Both the position numbers and the translations under genes were made by a program. A stretch of 64,000 bases of DNA from Barnesiella intestinihominis YIT 11860 (GTDB lineage Bacteria > Bacteroidota > Bacteroidia > Bacteroidales > Barnesiellaceae). The notes beneath the pieces were generated by a model that was not told the DNA's origin, searched no databases, and worked only from the letters and a program-made list of their open reading frames with translations. Location of the stretch: NCBI RefSeq assembly GCF_000296465.1, contig NZ_JH815204.1, positions 612,113 to 676,112 of the forward strand, in the 5' to 3' direction. Below, piece after piece: positions 53,169-62,730 of this stretch (its first letter is position 1; each line of letters begins with the position of its first letter).

Positions 53169-53834
53169 ATGAAAGAAATATTGGATTATTTGTCCCGATT
53201 GAGAGAAAACAACAATAGAGAATGGTTTCAAGCTCATAAGGAAGAGTATGATCGGTTGCGTCCTTTGTTTGTTGAGAAAATCCAAGAACTTATACAGCAA
53301 ATATCGCAGTTCGACGAAGATATCGTGGGGTTGGAGGCTAAGAACTGTATGTATCGCATTTATCGTGATATTCGTTTCTCGCCGGATAAAACTCCGTATA
53401 AATCGTATATGTCCGCTTATATAGCGAAGGGTGGCCGTAAAAGTTTGCGTGCCGGGTATTATTTCCATTTCGAACCGGGGAATTGTCTGTTGAGCGGGGG
53501 CGTTTGGTGTCCGGAACCCAAATTGTTGAAAGCTCTGCGCCAAGCGGTTTACGATAATTATGACGAGCTGAAAGATATTGTGGAAAACAAAGAGTTTAAA
53601 TCGTTGTATCGGGACTGGGTAGGGGAAACTTTGAAAATCGTTCCCAGACCGTTTCCACGGGATTGCGAACAAGCCGCATGGCTTAAACGAAAAGATTATG
53701 TGGTGGTGAATGTGAAGCCTGATGATTTTTTCGGTTCGCCCGATTGGATCGAAAAAGCGGCTCATGATTTTCACATCATGAAACCGCTGAACGATTTTCT
53801 CAATTATACGGTCGATGAAGTTTACGATTTATAG
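53169..53834 (+). CDS. DUF2461 domain protein
   Basis: A 221-residue soluble protein. It follows the DUF2461 pattern closely: EILDYLSRLRENNNREWFQAHKEEYD at the start, then MYRIYRDIRFSPDKTPYKSYMSAYIAKGGRK, a YYFHFEPGNCLLSGGVWCPEPK strand and the LKRKDYVVVNVKPDDFF region. The family is widespread in bacteria and fungi but has no established biochemical role. It is monocistronic with its own promoter, and an IS-derived fragment lies just downstream. Confidence 0.9.
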   Translation: MKEILDYLSRLRENNNREWFQAHKEEYDRLRPLFVEKIQELIQQISQFDEDIVGLEAKNCMYRIYRDIRFSPDKTPYKSYMSAYIAKGGRKSLRAGYYFHFEPGNCLLSGGVWCPEPKLLKALRQAVYDNYDELKDIVENKEFKSLYRDWVGETLKIVPRPFPRDCEQAAWLKRKDYVVVNVKPDDFFGSPDWIEKAAHDFHIMKPLNDFLNYTVDEVYDL

Positions 53835-53867
53835 GAAATAGGAAGGGGAGAGGAATTGCCTGACTAA

Positions 53868-54059
53868 GAAGTTGTTTTAAATTTATAGAGAAATAATATA
53901 ATCATTGCAAGCAGGTATGTTCCGGCCATATTGCGCCCCTGTCTCGCATCTAGAATCCCTTGATTTTTGTCAATAGCCCGCTATTGACTGCATATCTCGG
54001 ACTCCAATCTGCTTCAACATAGGGCTCAATCTGTCTCGGAATAAATTTAAAACAGCTTC
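53868..54059 (-). mobile_element. Deleted IS5-like element (192 bp) with inverted repeats and TAA duplication
   Basis: Terminal repeats of 19 bp (53868-53886 and 54041-54059) match at 18 positions. The element is flanked by TAA on both sides (53865-53867 and 54060-54062). Inside, read on the minus strand, a proximal frame (FIPRQIEPYVEADWSPRYAV) and a distal frame (ARQGRNMAGTYLLAMIILFL) look like the beginning and end of a transposase joined by a large internal deletion that also shifts frame. The 3-bp TNA target and the end sequence fit the IS5/IS1031 group. It cannot move by itself but may respond to a full-length relative. Confidence 0.75.
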
Positions 54060-54083
54060 TAAGGTGGTTCGCTCCTCCTTTTT

Positions 54084-56552
54084 TCAGTTTAGTTCCACGA
54101 CCGTAATACCGGCTCCTCCCAACTGGACGTGTTCGTCTTGGAAGTGGGAGACTCCCGATACAGTTTTGAGGTATTGTCTGATGACTTGTCGAAGAACGCC
54201 AGTTCCAGTGCCATGCAAAATGCGTACGCGAGTACAACCTACTTGTATGGCATCGTCTATGAAATAGGTAACAGCTTGTAACGCTTCGTCGGCCCGCATG
54301 CCTCTCACATCGATTTCTTGCTTGAAATTCAGTTGCTTTTCCCTCATATCGTCGGTTGTTTGCGAACTGATAAAAGTGGCTTTCGAATTTTCTTTTTTGA
54401 TTTGGTTTTTGCTGACCTTTTCCAAACGGTCGGCTTTGACGGTCGATTTCAGCAGTCCGAAAGCGACGGTAATTTCATTACCGTTGACGGAAAGGACTTC
54501 ACCCACAGAATTTTGGCCTTTCAAGCGAACGGAGTCGCCTTTCATTAAAACGGTGTGAGTGGTAGGTTGTAGATTGCTTTCTTCTCTTTTTTGTTGTTTC
54601 CGTTTTTTCCGGTCGTTGATCTGTTTGAGTTTTTTACTGATTTTGTCGTCGACGGTCGGGGTTTCTTCCAATTCGGTTTTGAATTGTTCGAATTTCTGCC
54701 GGGCTATGCGGGTTTTTTCTTTCTCTGCTTGCGCCTCTTTAATTTCCCGTATCGTGTTTTCGATACGTGCATTGGCTTCTGCGAGAAGTTGAGCGGCATC
54801 TCCTTTCGCCTGTTTTAACAGTTCTTTGCGTTGTTTTTCCAAAGCGATCAAATCGGCTTCATACCGGGCAGTTAGTTCTTCGAGTTTTTTCTCCCGTTGG
54901 CGTATGTTCTGACGTTTACTTTCCCAGTAGCGTTTGTCCCGAACGATGTCTTGCAAATATTTATCCATATCTATGTATGCCGAACCTACTTTTTCTGATG
55001 CGGCAGCGATTACTTCTTCGGGAAGTCCTATCTTACGGGCGATTTCAATGGCGAACGAACTCCCCGGATTGCCAATGGATAGTTTGAACAAGGGTTGCAT
55101 CAGATGGCGGTCATAAAGCATGGCTCCGTTTATGATTCCTTCTGAATCTTCGGCAAAGTGTTTCAAGTTTTGATAGTGGGTCGTGATGATTCCATAGGCA
55201 TGTTTTTGGTTGAATCGGTCCAATAATGCTTCTGCTATGGCTCCTCCGATTTGCGGTTCGGTTCCCCCGCCGAATTCATCGATAAGTAAAAGGCTGTTCT
55301 CATTCGCATTACGTACGAAATACTTCATGTGTGTGAGGTGAGAACTATATGTACTCAAATCGTCTTCGATAGATTGCTCATCGCCGATATCGATAAATAT
55401 ATCCTTGAATATGCCGGTTCGGGAATTGTCGTGCATGGGAACCAACAGTCCGCATTGCAACATATATTGTAAAAGCCCGACGGTTTTGAGACAGACCGAT
55501 TTTCCTCCGGCATTCGGGCCGGAGATAAGCAGTATTCTGTTCTTTTCGTCTAACGTCAAATCGAGTGGTACGATTGTTTTCCCTTGCCGTTTCAACGATA
55601 GGTAAAGCAAGGGGTGTACGGCGTGAAACCATTCGATTTGCCGAGTATTTTCAAAAGTGGGTAAGACTCCGCCTATTTCCTCGGCAAAGAGGGCTTTCGC
55701 CCGAATAAAGTCGATTTCGGCGAGGAATTCATAGGAGTAGATGATTTCATCGATAGCCGGACGAAGTTCGTCGGTAAACGATGTTAAAATACGTGTGATT
55801 TCTCGACGTTCTTCGTTTTCGAGTTCCCTAACTCGATTGTTCGCTTCCACAACTTCGGCAGGTTCGATGAATATGGTCTTTCCGCTAGCCGATTCGTCGT
55901 GTACGATACCCCTGATTTTTCGTTTGTACGAAGGTGCTACTGGTATTACCAAGCGTCCGTCTCGCATAGTGGGGCTGACTTCTTTATCTACGAATCCTTC
56001 ACTCTGGGCAGTCCTCAGTATTGCATTCAGGCTTCGGGATATACCAGATAACGTGGAGGATATATTACTGCGAATGTGAGCCAGTTGGGGGGAGGCATTG
56101 TCTTTGATATGTCCGAACTTATCGAGAATGAGATCGATTCGTTTGATTAAATCGGGAAAAGAACTTATCTCTTTCGACAGTTTATATAGATAAGGGTATT
56201 TGATTTCTTCCTCTTCTCCGGGATATAAAAATCGGATAATGCGTTGTATGGTGTCGAGCGACCTCCGCAGGTCGAATAATTCGGTTTCTTCCAAAAAGGT
56301 TCCTTCTATACGAACTCGTTTTATCGACGGTCGTACATCGAAAAAGAAATCGGCGGGAAAGTCATCGGCATTTTCAAGAATGCGTACAAATTCCCATGTT
56401 TGATTCAGTTGTTCCCGTATGGATTCGTAACCGGTAGAAAACGTCATTCTATCGGTATAATCGATACCCAATGTGCTGAGACATTTTTCTTTAATGAGCG
56501 ATCGAATTTGGTCGAATCCTATTTTTTGTTCGAAATTTTGTGGATATATCAC
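54084..56552 (-). CDS. mutS2: MutS2 endonuclease/ribosome-rescue ATPase
   Basis: An 822-residue protein starting with GTG at 56552; a stop codon lies two codons upstream in frame and MIYPQNFEQKIGFDQIRSLI is the usual Bacteroidales start. The core lever region is followed by the ABC ATPase with Walker A LLISGPNAGGKSVCLKTVGL, Walker B SLLLIDEFGGGTEP, a coiled-coil and a C-terminal Smr nuclease domain (EIDVRGMRADEALQAVTYF, RVRILHGTGTGVLRQVI). MutS2 suppresses homologous recombination in some species and splits collided ribosomes in Bacillus subtilis. A promoter box is at 56576-56583. Confidence 0.95.
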   Translation of the reverse strand: MIYPQNFEQKIGFDQIRSLIKEKCLSTLGIDYTDRMTFSTGYESIREQLNQTWEFVRILENADDFPADFFFDVRPSIKRVRIEGTFLEETELFDLRRSLDTIQRIIRFLYPGEEEEIKYPYLYKLSKEISSFPDLIKRIDLILDKFGHIKDNASPQLAHIRSNISSTLSGISRSLNAILRTAQSEGFVDKEVSPTMRDGRLVIPVAPSYKRKIRGIVHDESASGKTIFIEPAEVVEANNRVRELENEERREITRILTSFTDELRPAIDEIIYSYEFLAEIDFIRAKALFAEEIGGVLPTFENTRQIEWFHAVHPLLYLSLKRQGKTIVPLDLTLDEKNRILLISGPNAGGKSVCLKTVGLLQYMLQCGLLVPMHDNSRTGIFKDIFIDIGDEQSIEDDLSTYSSHLTHMKYFVRNANENSLLLIDEFGGGTEPQIGGAIAEALLDRFNQKHAYGIITTHYQNLKHFAEDSEGIINGAMLYDRHLMQPLFKLSIGNPGSSFAIEIARKIGLPEEVIAAASEKVGSAYIDMDKYLQDIVRDKRYWESKRQNIRQREKKLEELTARYEADLIALEKQRKELLKQAKGDAAQLLAEANARIENTIREIKEAQAEKEKTRIARQKFEQFKTELEETPTVDDKISKKLKQINDRKKRKQQKREESNLQPTTHTVLMKGDSVRLKGQNSVGEVLSVNGNEITVAFGLLKSTVKADRLEKVSKNQIKKENSKATFISSQTTDDMREKQLNFKQEIDVRGMRADEALQAVTYFIDDAIQVGCTRVRILHGTGTGVLRQVIRQYLKTVSGVSHFQDEHVQLGGAGITVVELN

Positions 56553-56575
56553 GCTTTATGATTTATAAAACGTTG

Positions 56576-56583
56576 CAAATGTA
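56576..56583 (-). promoter_or_regulatory. -7 promoter box (TACATTTG) of mutS2
   Basis: TAnnTTTG on the minus strand, 24 bases upstream of the GTG start. Confidence 0.5.
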
Positions 56584-56666
56584 ATAAAAAGACAGATGAT
56601 ATACATTATTTATCGTTGAACAATACATGTGATTCGGGTGTATTATGAATAACTAAAATAAAAATT

Positions 56667-57035
56667 ATGGAAGCTGTGAATAGTGTTTATAAAGAAGTGA
56701 AGAAAATGTTTCAGACGGCGGTTCCACCGTATGTCGCTACCGTTAACGACGATTATCATTATGAAGTTTGGGCTATAAAGAAGCAGGCAGGGGAATCCCA
56801 AGTTTCGGAAGAATTATTGGGGTATGTAGCCAAGCATGAAGACAGTGTCACTGTGGGATTTAACAATAAACTCGGTGAAAAGATAAGAAAAGAGGCCTTT
56901 TCGTCGCTTTTATTGGCTAAAATGAATATTCATGGAAGAATCCGTATTCATCGTATGACGCATCAGTTACACATCGATTTACAGAATGCGATAGATAATT
57001 TAATGCGATATTATACAGAGATGAACTGGATTTGA
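56667..57035 (+). CDS. Small conserved-looking hypothetical protein
   Basis: A 122-residue soluble protein without a signal peptide. Its first half has a strand pattern (YVATVNDDYHYEVWAIKK) and the second half is helical and basic (KLGEKIRKEAFSSLLLAKMN, then MTHQLHIDLQNAIDNLMRYY). I do not recognise the family. Codon use agrees with neighbours and the frame has no obvious rival, so it is probably a real gene. It lies between divergent mutS2 and co-directional glnS. Confidence 0.65.
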   Translation: MEAVNSVYKEVKKMFQTAVPPYVATVNDDYHYEVWAIKKQAGESQVSEELLGYVAKHEDSVTVGFNNKLGEKIRKEAFSSLLLAKMNIHGRIRIHRMTHQLHIDLQNAIDNLMRYYTEMNWI

Positions 57036-57157
57036 TGAAGGACTATGGTTATTTCACTTTTCTTGTATGTTGCCATATCATTTTTTTTGAATAGAAGTTT
57101 CGTGCATGGGAAAAGTAAAATGGACGGTTGGGTTTGGTATGAAAAATACTCGTTCAT

Positions 57158-57188
57158 TTTGTCCTTCTCTTAGCTTTTCGTATATTTG
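57158..57188 (+). promoter_or_regulatory. Full Bacteroides-type promoter of glnS
   Basis: -33 TTTG at 57158-57161, a 19-bp spacer and -7 TATATTTG at 57181-57188; about 24 bases upstream of the glnS ATG. Confidence 0.75.
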
Positions 57189-57212
57189 CGCACTTATAAA
57201 TAATGCGCATTT

Positions 57213-58919
57213 ATGACACAGATTGAAACTAACAATGAGATAGAAGACAAGAAAAGTCTTAATTTCATAGAACAGATAGTTGAATCCGATTTGAAAGCCG
57301 GAAAGAATGGCGGCCGTTTGAATACGCGTTTCCCGCCAGAGCCTAACGGTTATCTGCATATAGGGCATGCGAAAGCGATCTGTATGGATTTCGGAATTGC
57401 CGAAAAGTTCGGAGGTACATGTAATTTGCGATTTGACGATACCAACCCGGTGAAGGAGGACGTAGAATATGTAGACTCCATAATGGAAGATATTCATTGG
57501 TTGGGGTTCGATTGGGGAGACCGGTTGTATTATGCATCCGATTACTTTCCCAAGTTATGGGACTTGGCCATTCGTTTAATCAAGGAGGGTAAAGCTTATG
57601 TCGACGAACAATCTTCGGAAGAGATAGCCCGCCAAAAGGGTACTCCTACACAGCCGGGAATAGAAAGCCCTTATCGGAATAGAAGCGTAGAGGAAAATCT
57701 CGATTTGTTCGAGCGAATGAATAAGGGCGAATTCGAGGAAGGTCGTTTTGTCTTACGTGCGAAAATAGACATGGCTTCTCCCAATATGCACTTCCGCGAT
57801 CCTATCATGTACCGTATTATCAAGCATCCTCATCATCGTACCGGAACGAAATGGAATGTATATCCCATGTATGATTTCGCACATGGGCAATCGGATTATT
57901 TCGAAGGGGTGACTCATTCGATTTGTACCTTGGAGTTCGAGGTGCATCGTCCTTTATATGAGTATTTTGTAAAGGAATTGGCCGACGATAGTTATTGCCC
58001 TCGCCAGATAGAGTTCAACCGTTTGAATTTGACCTATACGGTGATGAGCAAACGGAAACTTTTACAGTTGGTAAAAGAGGGTCTGGTTGCCGGCTGGGAC
58101 GATCCTCGTATGCCGACGATTTGCGGATTGCGCCGTCGTGGATATACGCCTGAATCCATAAAGAATTTTATACAGAAAATAGGTTATACAAAATACGACG
58201 GAATCATCAGTGTTTCTTTACTCGAACATAGTATCCGGGAAGATTTGAATAAAACAGCGACCCGTGTATCGGCAGTTCTTAATCCTGTTAAATTGATTAT
58301 TACCAATTATCCGGAAAATAAAGTGGAATATTTGGAAACCGAGAATAATCCCGAAGACCCGGAGGCCGGAACCCATCAAATACCTTTCACCCGAGTGCTA
58401 TACATAGAGCGGGACGATTTTATGGAAAATCCTCCCAAAAAATTCTTCCGTTTAGCTCCCGATCAGGAAGTGAGATTGAAGTCGGCATATATAATCAAGT
58501 GCACCGGAATTAAAAAAGATTCCGATGGAAACGTAGAAGAAATTTATTGTGAATACGATCCCGATACACGAAGCGGTATGCCGGGAAGTATGCGCAAAGT
58601 GAAAGGTACGTTACATTGGGTATCGGCAGAATATAGTTCGACGGCAGAAGTCAGGTTGTATGACCGGCTATTCAATGTAGAAAATCCGGCAGAGGAGAAA
58701 GATGTGGATTTCAGAGAATTATTAAATCCCGATTCTCTAAAAATCGTCGATAATTGCCGTATCGAGCCTTACTTGGCCGAGAATGCCAAGCCCGGCAATC
58801 GATATCAATTCCAGCGTACAGGATATTTTTGTGTGGACCCAGATTCGACCGATGGACATTTGGTATTCAATAGGACCGTATCTTTGAAAGACAGCTGGGA
58901 AAAATTAAAATCGAAGTAA
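57213..58919 (+). CDS. glnS: Glutamine--tRNA ligase
   Basis: A 568-residue class I synthetase. The HIGH motif is in [20 protein letters not shown] (about 35-54), and the KMSKS-equivalent is [11 protein letters not shown]. GlnRS-specific stretches are present, such as [17 protein letters not shown] and [20 protein letters not shown], and the two C-terminal anticodon-binding beta-barrels are complete (ending in the [12 protein letters not shown] strand). Its presence means glutamine is attached directly to tRNA-Gln. The gene has its own consensus promoter and a terminator after it. Confidence 0.96.
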   Translation: MTQIETNNEIEDKKSLNFIEQIVESDLKAGKNGGRLNTRFPPEPNGYLHIGHAKAICMDFGIAEKFGGTCNLRFDDTNPVKEDVEYVDSIMEDIHWLGFDWGDRLYYASDYFPKLWDLAIRLIKEGKAYVDEQSSEEIARQKGTPTQPGIESPYRNRSVEENLDLFERMNKGEFEEGRFVLRAKIDMASPNMHFRDPIMYRIIKHPHHRTGTKWNVYPMYDFAHGQSDYFEGVTHSICTLEFEVHRPLYEYFVKELADDSYCPRQIEFNRLNLTYTVMSKRKLLQLVKEGLVAGWDDPRMPTICGLRRRGYTPESIKNFIQKIGYTKYDGIISVSLLEHSIREDLNKTATRVSAVLNPVKLIITNYPENKVEYLETENNPEDPEAGTHQIPFTRVLYIERDDFMENPPKKFFRLAPDQEVRLKSAYIIKCTGIKKDSDGNVEEIYCEYDPDTRSGMPGSMRKVKGTLHWVSAEYSSTAEVRLYDRLFNVENPAEEKDVDFRELLNPDSLKIVDNCRIEPYLAENAKPGNRYQFQRTGYFCVDPDSTDGHLVFNRTVSLKDSWEKLKSK

Positions 58920-58939
58920 AGTATAAATTTATTTTCTAT

Positions 58940-58975
58940 ACTGTCGGATTCCTTATGTATAAGGGATTCGACAGT
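58940..58975 (+). terminator. Intrinsic terminator after glnS
   Basis: A 15-bp stem (58940-58954 with 58961-58975, two G-U pairs), a 6-base loop and a following TTTTTAT run, 21 bases after the stop codon. Confidence 0.88.
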
Positions 58976-58992
58976 TTTTATCTGAATCTGCG

Positions 58993-60411
58993 ATGTCAGC
59001 TAAAAAGCCGAATGAACTCATAGACCGCTACGAAGAAATGTTGCGCGGGACAGTTAGTTGTTATTTCGATACCGACGAGATAGATGAAATCTCGGATTAT
59101 TATGAGTCCAAAGGGCAGTTGTCCAAAGCGTTGCACGCTATTGAGTTCGGGTTGAATCTTCACCCCGACAATGTGGATTTGAAGCTCAAAGAGGCTCGTT
59201 ATATGCTTTATCTCGATAGAGCAGATGAAGCGAAAAGAATTATGTCCGAACTGGCCGATTATAGTCTTGATGCCACACTTATTCGGGCTGAGCTGTTATT
59301 TATCGACGGTTATATGAAAGATGGCCATGCGTTGTTGCTTGCTATGTTGGATAACGACGATATTCGGGAAGATTTTTGTTTCGATGCCGTGGATATATAT
59401 ACCGATTACGATTGTTTCGATGAATTGGTGGAGTTCGTGGAGAAAGCGGGAAAGGTATTACCCGATAGCCGGGAGTTGTTTCGAGAAATGGCTGCTATCT
59501 GCGAAGAGCGTTCGGAGTATGAGAGATCTGTCATTATTTATAATAAATTGATAGACAAAGACCCTTATTCGTTGCAGGATTGGTTTTCTTTGGCCAAAGT
59601 CGAGGCTTTGTTAAAACATTATGATAAAGCGGTAGAGGCTTGTGATTTTGCATTGGCGGTGAAGGAAAATGAAGAGTCGATAATCTCGTTTAAAGGATAT
59701 TGTTATTACGACTCCGGACAATATGAGAAGGCCATAGAACAGTTTCTTGAATATGAGTCTATCACAAAGGAAAAATCGGTTGCTTATGAATTGATCGGGG
59801 AGTGCTATGTGAAATTGGACGATAACAACAACGCGTTGAAGTTTTTTCACAAGGCTCTCGATATAGAGCCTTCGAACTCGAATATATGTTATCAGTTGGC
59901 TACTTGTTATTATGAATTGGGAGATATACAGAAAGCCGTTGTTTATTTGAGAGATACTTTAAGCCTTGATAGTAGGGACGACGAGGCTCATTCGTTTTTA
60001 GGTGAAATTCTTTTGCAGGAAGGAGACTACGAAGAGGCCTATTATCATTTGTCTAAGTCGTTGGAGTTGAATGAAGACGATATGGAAACTATGAAACTCA
60101 AAGGCGAAGCGTGCCTTCATCTCGAATATTATGAAGAGGCTGTTTCTGTGTTTGAAACAGTGCTTCGGGAAGATTCGTACGACCTGCATTGCAGGCTTAA
60201 ATTAGCCCTCGCTTATGCGAAGATGGGCGATGACGCGAATGCTGAGCGCCAGATACAAATCATAGACCAAATGAGCCAGTCTTCCGATTTTAGCGGTTTA
60301 CCGAATGAGAAGTCGCAACAGTGGAAAAATGTGCATGGAGCCATTCAATCGTTAAAGCGCTTTTTATTGGATCATATAGATGATTCGGAAAATAAAGAAT
60401 CCCTTTCATAA
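58993..60411 (+). CDS. Tetratricopeptide repeat protein
   Basis: A 472-residue soluble protein composed of about a dozen TPR-like helix pairs without signal peptide or membrane segment. Clear units include AVEACDFALAVKENEESIIS, AYELIGECYVKLDDNNNALK, FFHKALDIEPSNSNICYQLA, AVVYLRDTLSLDSRDDEAHS and YYHLSKSLELNEDDMETMKL. It is acidic and likely a cytosolic scaffold; no catalytic domain is seen. It begins 18 bp after the glnS terminator and overlaps the convergent metallo-hydrolase gene by six bases. Confidence 0.88.
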   Translation: MSAKKPNELIDRYEEMLRGTVSCYFDTDEIDEISDYYESKGQLSKALHAIEFGLNLHPDNVDLKLKEARYMLYLDRADEAKRIMSELADYSLDATLIRAELLFIDGYMKDGHALLLAMLDNDDIREDFCFDAVDIYTDYDCFDELVEFVEKAGKVLPDSRELFREMAAICEERSEYERSVIIYNKLIDKDPYSLQDWFSLAKVEALLKHYDKAVEACDFALAVKENEESIISFKGYCYYDSGQYEKAIEQFLEYESITKEKSVAYELIGECYVKLDDNNNALKFFHKALDIEPSNSNICYQLATCYYELGDIQKAVVYLRDTLSLDSRDDEAHSFLGEILLQEGDYEEAYYHLSKSLELNEDDMETMKLKGEACLHLEYYEEAVSVFETVLREDSYDLHCRLKLALAYAKMGDDANAERQIQIIDQMSQSSDFSGLPNEKSQQWKNVHGAIQSLKRFLLDHIDDSENKESLS

Positions 60412-60422
60412 AAAGGGATTCT
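60396..60422. terminator. Hairpin inside overlapping 3' ends of convergent genes
   Basis: Positions 60396-60406 and 60412-60422 form an 11-bp stem with a 5-base loop. It spans the stop codons of both the TPR gene and the metallo-hydrolase gene; minus-strand readout continues into CTTTATTTT. Confidence 0.65.
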
Positions 60423-61044
60423 CAATTTGTTCGATACCGATCTCTGTTTCCGGTCCGTGACCGGGATATACGATTGTTCCTTTCGGTAGAGTAAGTAATC
60501 TTGTTCGTATAGATTCGACCAACTGATGATGATTTCCTCCCGGCAAATCGGTTCTTCCAATGCTCATTTGGAAAAGCGCGTCACCCGACAGTACAAACCC
60601 TGAATCGGGAGCATAAAAAGCCATACTTCCCGGAGAGTGCCCGGGTACGGCAATCGCTTTTAATTTTTCATGACCGAGGTCAAATGTGTCTTTATCGGAA
60701 ATATAATGCCCAATCGGCTGTATTTCTCCTCGAAACGGAATACCGAAAGATTCGCATTGGCGTACCATATTTTGTAAGAGAAATTCGTCGGCTTCTGCTG
60801 CACATAATATAACTCCATATTTTTTTGCCACGAAAGAATTACCGAAACAGTGATCGAAGTGCAGATGCGTAGCTAACGAATATTTTACGGTCAGCTTATT
60901 ATCATCAATGAATTCGGCGAGAGTTTCTTCTTCTTTCGGATAATAGCATCCGGCATCGACAATGGCGCATTCCCTACTGGCCGTGTCCCATAAAACATAG
61001 GTATTTACCGGGAGCATGTTGAATTGAAATCGGGCAATTCTCAT
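60406..61044 (-). CDS. MBL-fold hydrolase, glyoxalase II-like
   Basis: A 212-residue metallo-beta-lactamase-fold enzyme with the glyoxalase-II type metal motif LATHLHFDHCFGN (about 58-70), VPGHSPGSMAFY, SGDALFQMSIGRTDLPGG and the late YPGHGPET histidine. The short form lacks the C-terminal glutathione-binding domain, so glyoxalase II activity is uncertain; it may hydrolyse other thioesters. It follows rsmG by six bases in the same direction. Confidence 0.9.
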   Translation of the reverse strand: MRIARFQFNMLPVNTYVLWDTASRECAIVDAGCYYPKEEETLAEFIDDNKLTVKYSLATHLHFDHCFGNSFVAKKYGVILCAAEADEFLLQNMVRQCESFGIPFRGEIQPIGHYISDKDTFDLGHEKLKAIAVPGHSPGSMAFYAPDSGFVLSGDALFQMSIGRTDLPGGNHHQLVESIRTRLLTLPKGTIVYPGHGPETEIGIEQIENPFL

Positions 61045-61050
61045 TTGAAC

Positions 61051-61680
61051 CTATTTTTTTACAATTTGCACATAGACGACTTTTTTCGTGTCGAAATAAT
61101 CTTCTTTGAAGTAGTCTTTCAGGTCGAATACGATCGATGTCTTTTTCACTGTAACGAGTTCGTTTTGTAATTCACCGCCTTTTAGACAGAGAAGTCCGTT
61201 GGGAAGCGCGTTTCGTTGTTCTTTTTTTATGTTTTTCCGTATCAGTTTCAATAGATCGGGTAGGGGCATAACCGCCCGGCTTACCACGAAATCGTATTCG
61301 GACTTGTTTTCTTCTACGCTTCCGTGCTGAAAAGTCACATTTTCCAAATCAATGGATTCGGCGACGTTCGCGGCGACTTTTATTTTTTTCCCGATGCGGT
61401 CTATCAGATGGAATTTACATTCCGGGAAAAGTATGGCGAGGGGAATACCGGGAAACCCTCCTCCGGTTCCCACGTCGAGAATCTCGGAACCATCTGCGAA
61501 ATTTATCGTTTTGGCAATTCCCAAAGAGTGCAGGATATGGTGGAGGTACAAGTTCTCTATGTCTTTGCGAGAGATAACATTGATCTTTGCATTCCAGTCG
61601 GTATATAACTGTCCCAAAGCCATAAATTGATTTTCCTGCTTCGGTGTCAGATTCGGGAAATACGTTTTTATATATTGCAT
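61051..61680 (-). CDS. rsmG: 16S rRNA (guanine527-N7)-methyltransferase
   Basis: A 209-residue SAM-dependent methyltransferase. The SAM loop is EILDVGTGGGFPGIPLAILF (about 70-89), preceded by the family N-terminus with NVISRKDIENLYLHHILHSL and followed by FHLIDRIGKKIKVAANVAES and the DFVVSRAVMPLPDLL motif. It methylates G527 of 16S rRNA; its loss gives low-level streptomycin resistance in several bacteria. It lies between the DUF3298 lipoprotein gene (10-bp gap) and the MBL gene. Confidence 0.95.
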   Translation of the reverse strand: MQYIKTYFPNLTPKQENQFMALGQLYTDWNAKINVISRKDIENLYLHHILHSLGIAKTINFADGSEILDVGTGGGFPGIPLAILFPECKFHLIDRIGKKIKVAANVAESIDLENVTFQHGSVEENKSEYDFVVSRAVMPLPDLLKLIRKNIKKEQRNALPNGLLCLKGGELQNELVTVKKTSIVFDLKDYFKEDYFDTKKVVYVQIVKK

Positions 61681-61690
61681 GGTTTGCTGT

Positions 61691-62530
61691 TTATTTGATT
61701 AAACGACGAACGGGGCTGTCGGGTAAAATATAGCTGTCGATCTCTTTGAACGGTATTTCTATACTGGTTTGCCCTGTCGCATAACAAGCTATTTCGTAAG
61801 GGTTATATACCCAACAGATACCGGTATCGGTCAGATAGAAGTTTTCGGTAGCCATGATATCTTCCGTGTCGAAATAGCCTAATTCCAGTAGGGAGTCGGG
61901 TGACGATACATTCAGTTGTTTCATCAGCCGGTTTAATAAGATAGAACTAAGTGTATCCGATGAATCGGGCTGGAAAATATCGTCTAAACCGATTCTTTTC
62001 CAGTTGGAGAGGTCTATCGTGTAATAACGATTCGAATACATGCCGTGGGCTCCACCCGTATATTCGGACGAAGATACTCCATAACAGAAGAAATCATTGC
62101 GATTGTAAACGGGAGAAAGGGTGTAATCGAAGTCCCATTCGAAAGAATAAGCCTCTCCGCTTTTCGCCAGTTCTTTTTCGAATTCGGGTTCTATTTCTTT
62201 ATAGGCGTTTACATGAGACTCTACGACCTTTTGCGCGGCTTGTTTCAAGGAGTCTCCCGTATATTCGTCTCCAAAGGTTAGAGGGGAAAGTATTTTTTGC
62301 AAATGAAGGTAATCGCTGTCTTGTTTGTATTTTACAGGAATTTCCATTGTCAAGACAACTTTACAAGCAGGCTTTGCGGTATCTCCGGAGAGATGGTAGG
62401 TGTCTGCGATGACTAATTTTTCCACCACAACAGAATCGGCATTCGTTTCATTTGAATGATTATTCTTGAAATTACAAGAGTACAGACAGCTTATCAATGC
62501 TATTATACTCAATAACGATACTTTTTTCAT
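61691..62530 (-). CDS. DUF3298/RsiV-like lipoprotein
   Basis: A 279-residue lipoprotein from the ATG at 62530; the long upstream open frame is not used because the promoter lies within it. Signal: KKVSLLSIIALISCLYSCNF with the cysteine near residue 19. The body has the DUF4163-DUF3298 layout: an N-terminal strand region (VVLTMEIPVKYKQDSDYLHL), FCYGVSSSEYTGGAHGMYSNRYYTIDL with the typical TGGAHG motif, then LDDIFQP and the closing PYEIACYATGQTSIEIPFKE. Such domains bind lysozyme in RsiV, but most members are uncharacterised. It heads a probable operon with rsmG and the MBL gene. Confidence 0.88.
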   Translation of the reverse strand: MKKVSLLSIIALISCLYSCNFKNNHSNETNADSVVVEKLVIADTYHLSGDTAKPACKVVLTMEIPVKYKQDSDYLHLQKILSPLTFGDEYTGDSLKQAAQKVVESHVNAYKEIEPEFEKELAKSGEAYSFEWDFDYTLSPVYNRNDFFCYGVSSSEYTGGAHGMYSNRYYTIDLSNWKRIGLDDIFQPDSSDTLSSILLNRLMKQLNVSSPDSLLELGYFDTEDIMATENFYLTDTGICWVYNPYEIACYATGQTSIEIPFKEIDSYILPDSPVRRLIK

Positions 62531-62546
62531 ATAAATAAGTTTTTTA

Positions 62547-62577
62547 CAAAAATACACCTTTTGTCGTGCTTGGCAAG
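62547..62577 (-). promoter_or_regulatory. Promoter of the DUF3298-rsmG-MBL operon
   Basis: -7 TATTTTTG at 62547-62554 with CTTG 19 bp upstream on the minus strand, inside the upstream open frame of the lipoprotein, supporting the internal ATG at 62530. Confidence 0.6.
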
Positions 62578-62657
62578 GGAAAAGAAGCAAAAAAGGAATA
62601 GTATTATGCGAGCACCCGGTTTTCGGGATTTTTATAATTTCTGTTGAAAGATTTGTG

Positions 62658-62730
62658 TACATTTGCATAAGCGCGAAGATGGGCTACATTCGGCATAACC
62701 AAATAAATTTGTTTCTGCCCTCGTTTGCAC
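62658..62730 (+). repeat. 73-bp promoter-bearing repeat unit upstream of the CvfB-like gene
   Basis: Runs from a -7 box TACATTTG (62658-62665) to the next, TATCTTTG (62731-62738). The second has TTTG at 62708-62711, exactly 19 bp upstream, making a full consensus promoter. The last half is almost identical to the units upstream of dsbD but in plus orientation. Confidence 0.88.

Noticed and set aside
53950-54237. 95-residue minus-strand open frame across the mutS2 end
   Set aside because: Its first half is out of frame inside mutS2; only the last part matches the transposase remnant, which is annotated as part of the deleted IS element.
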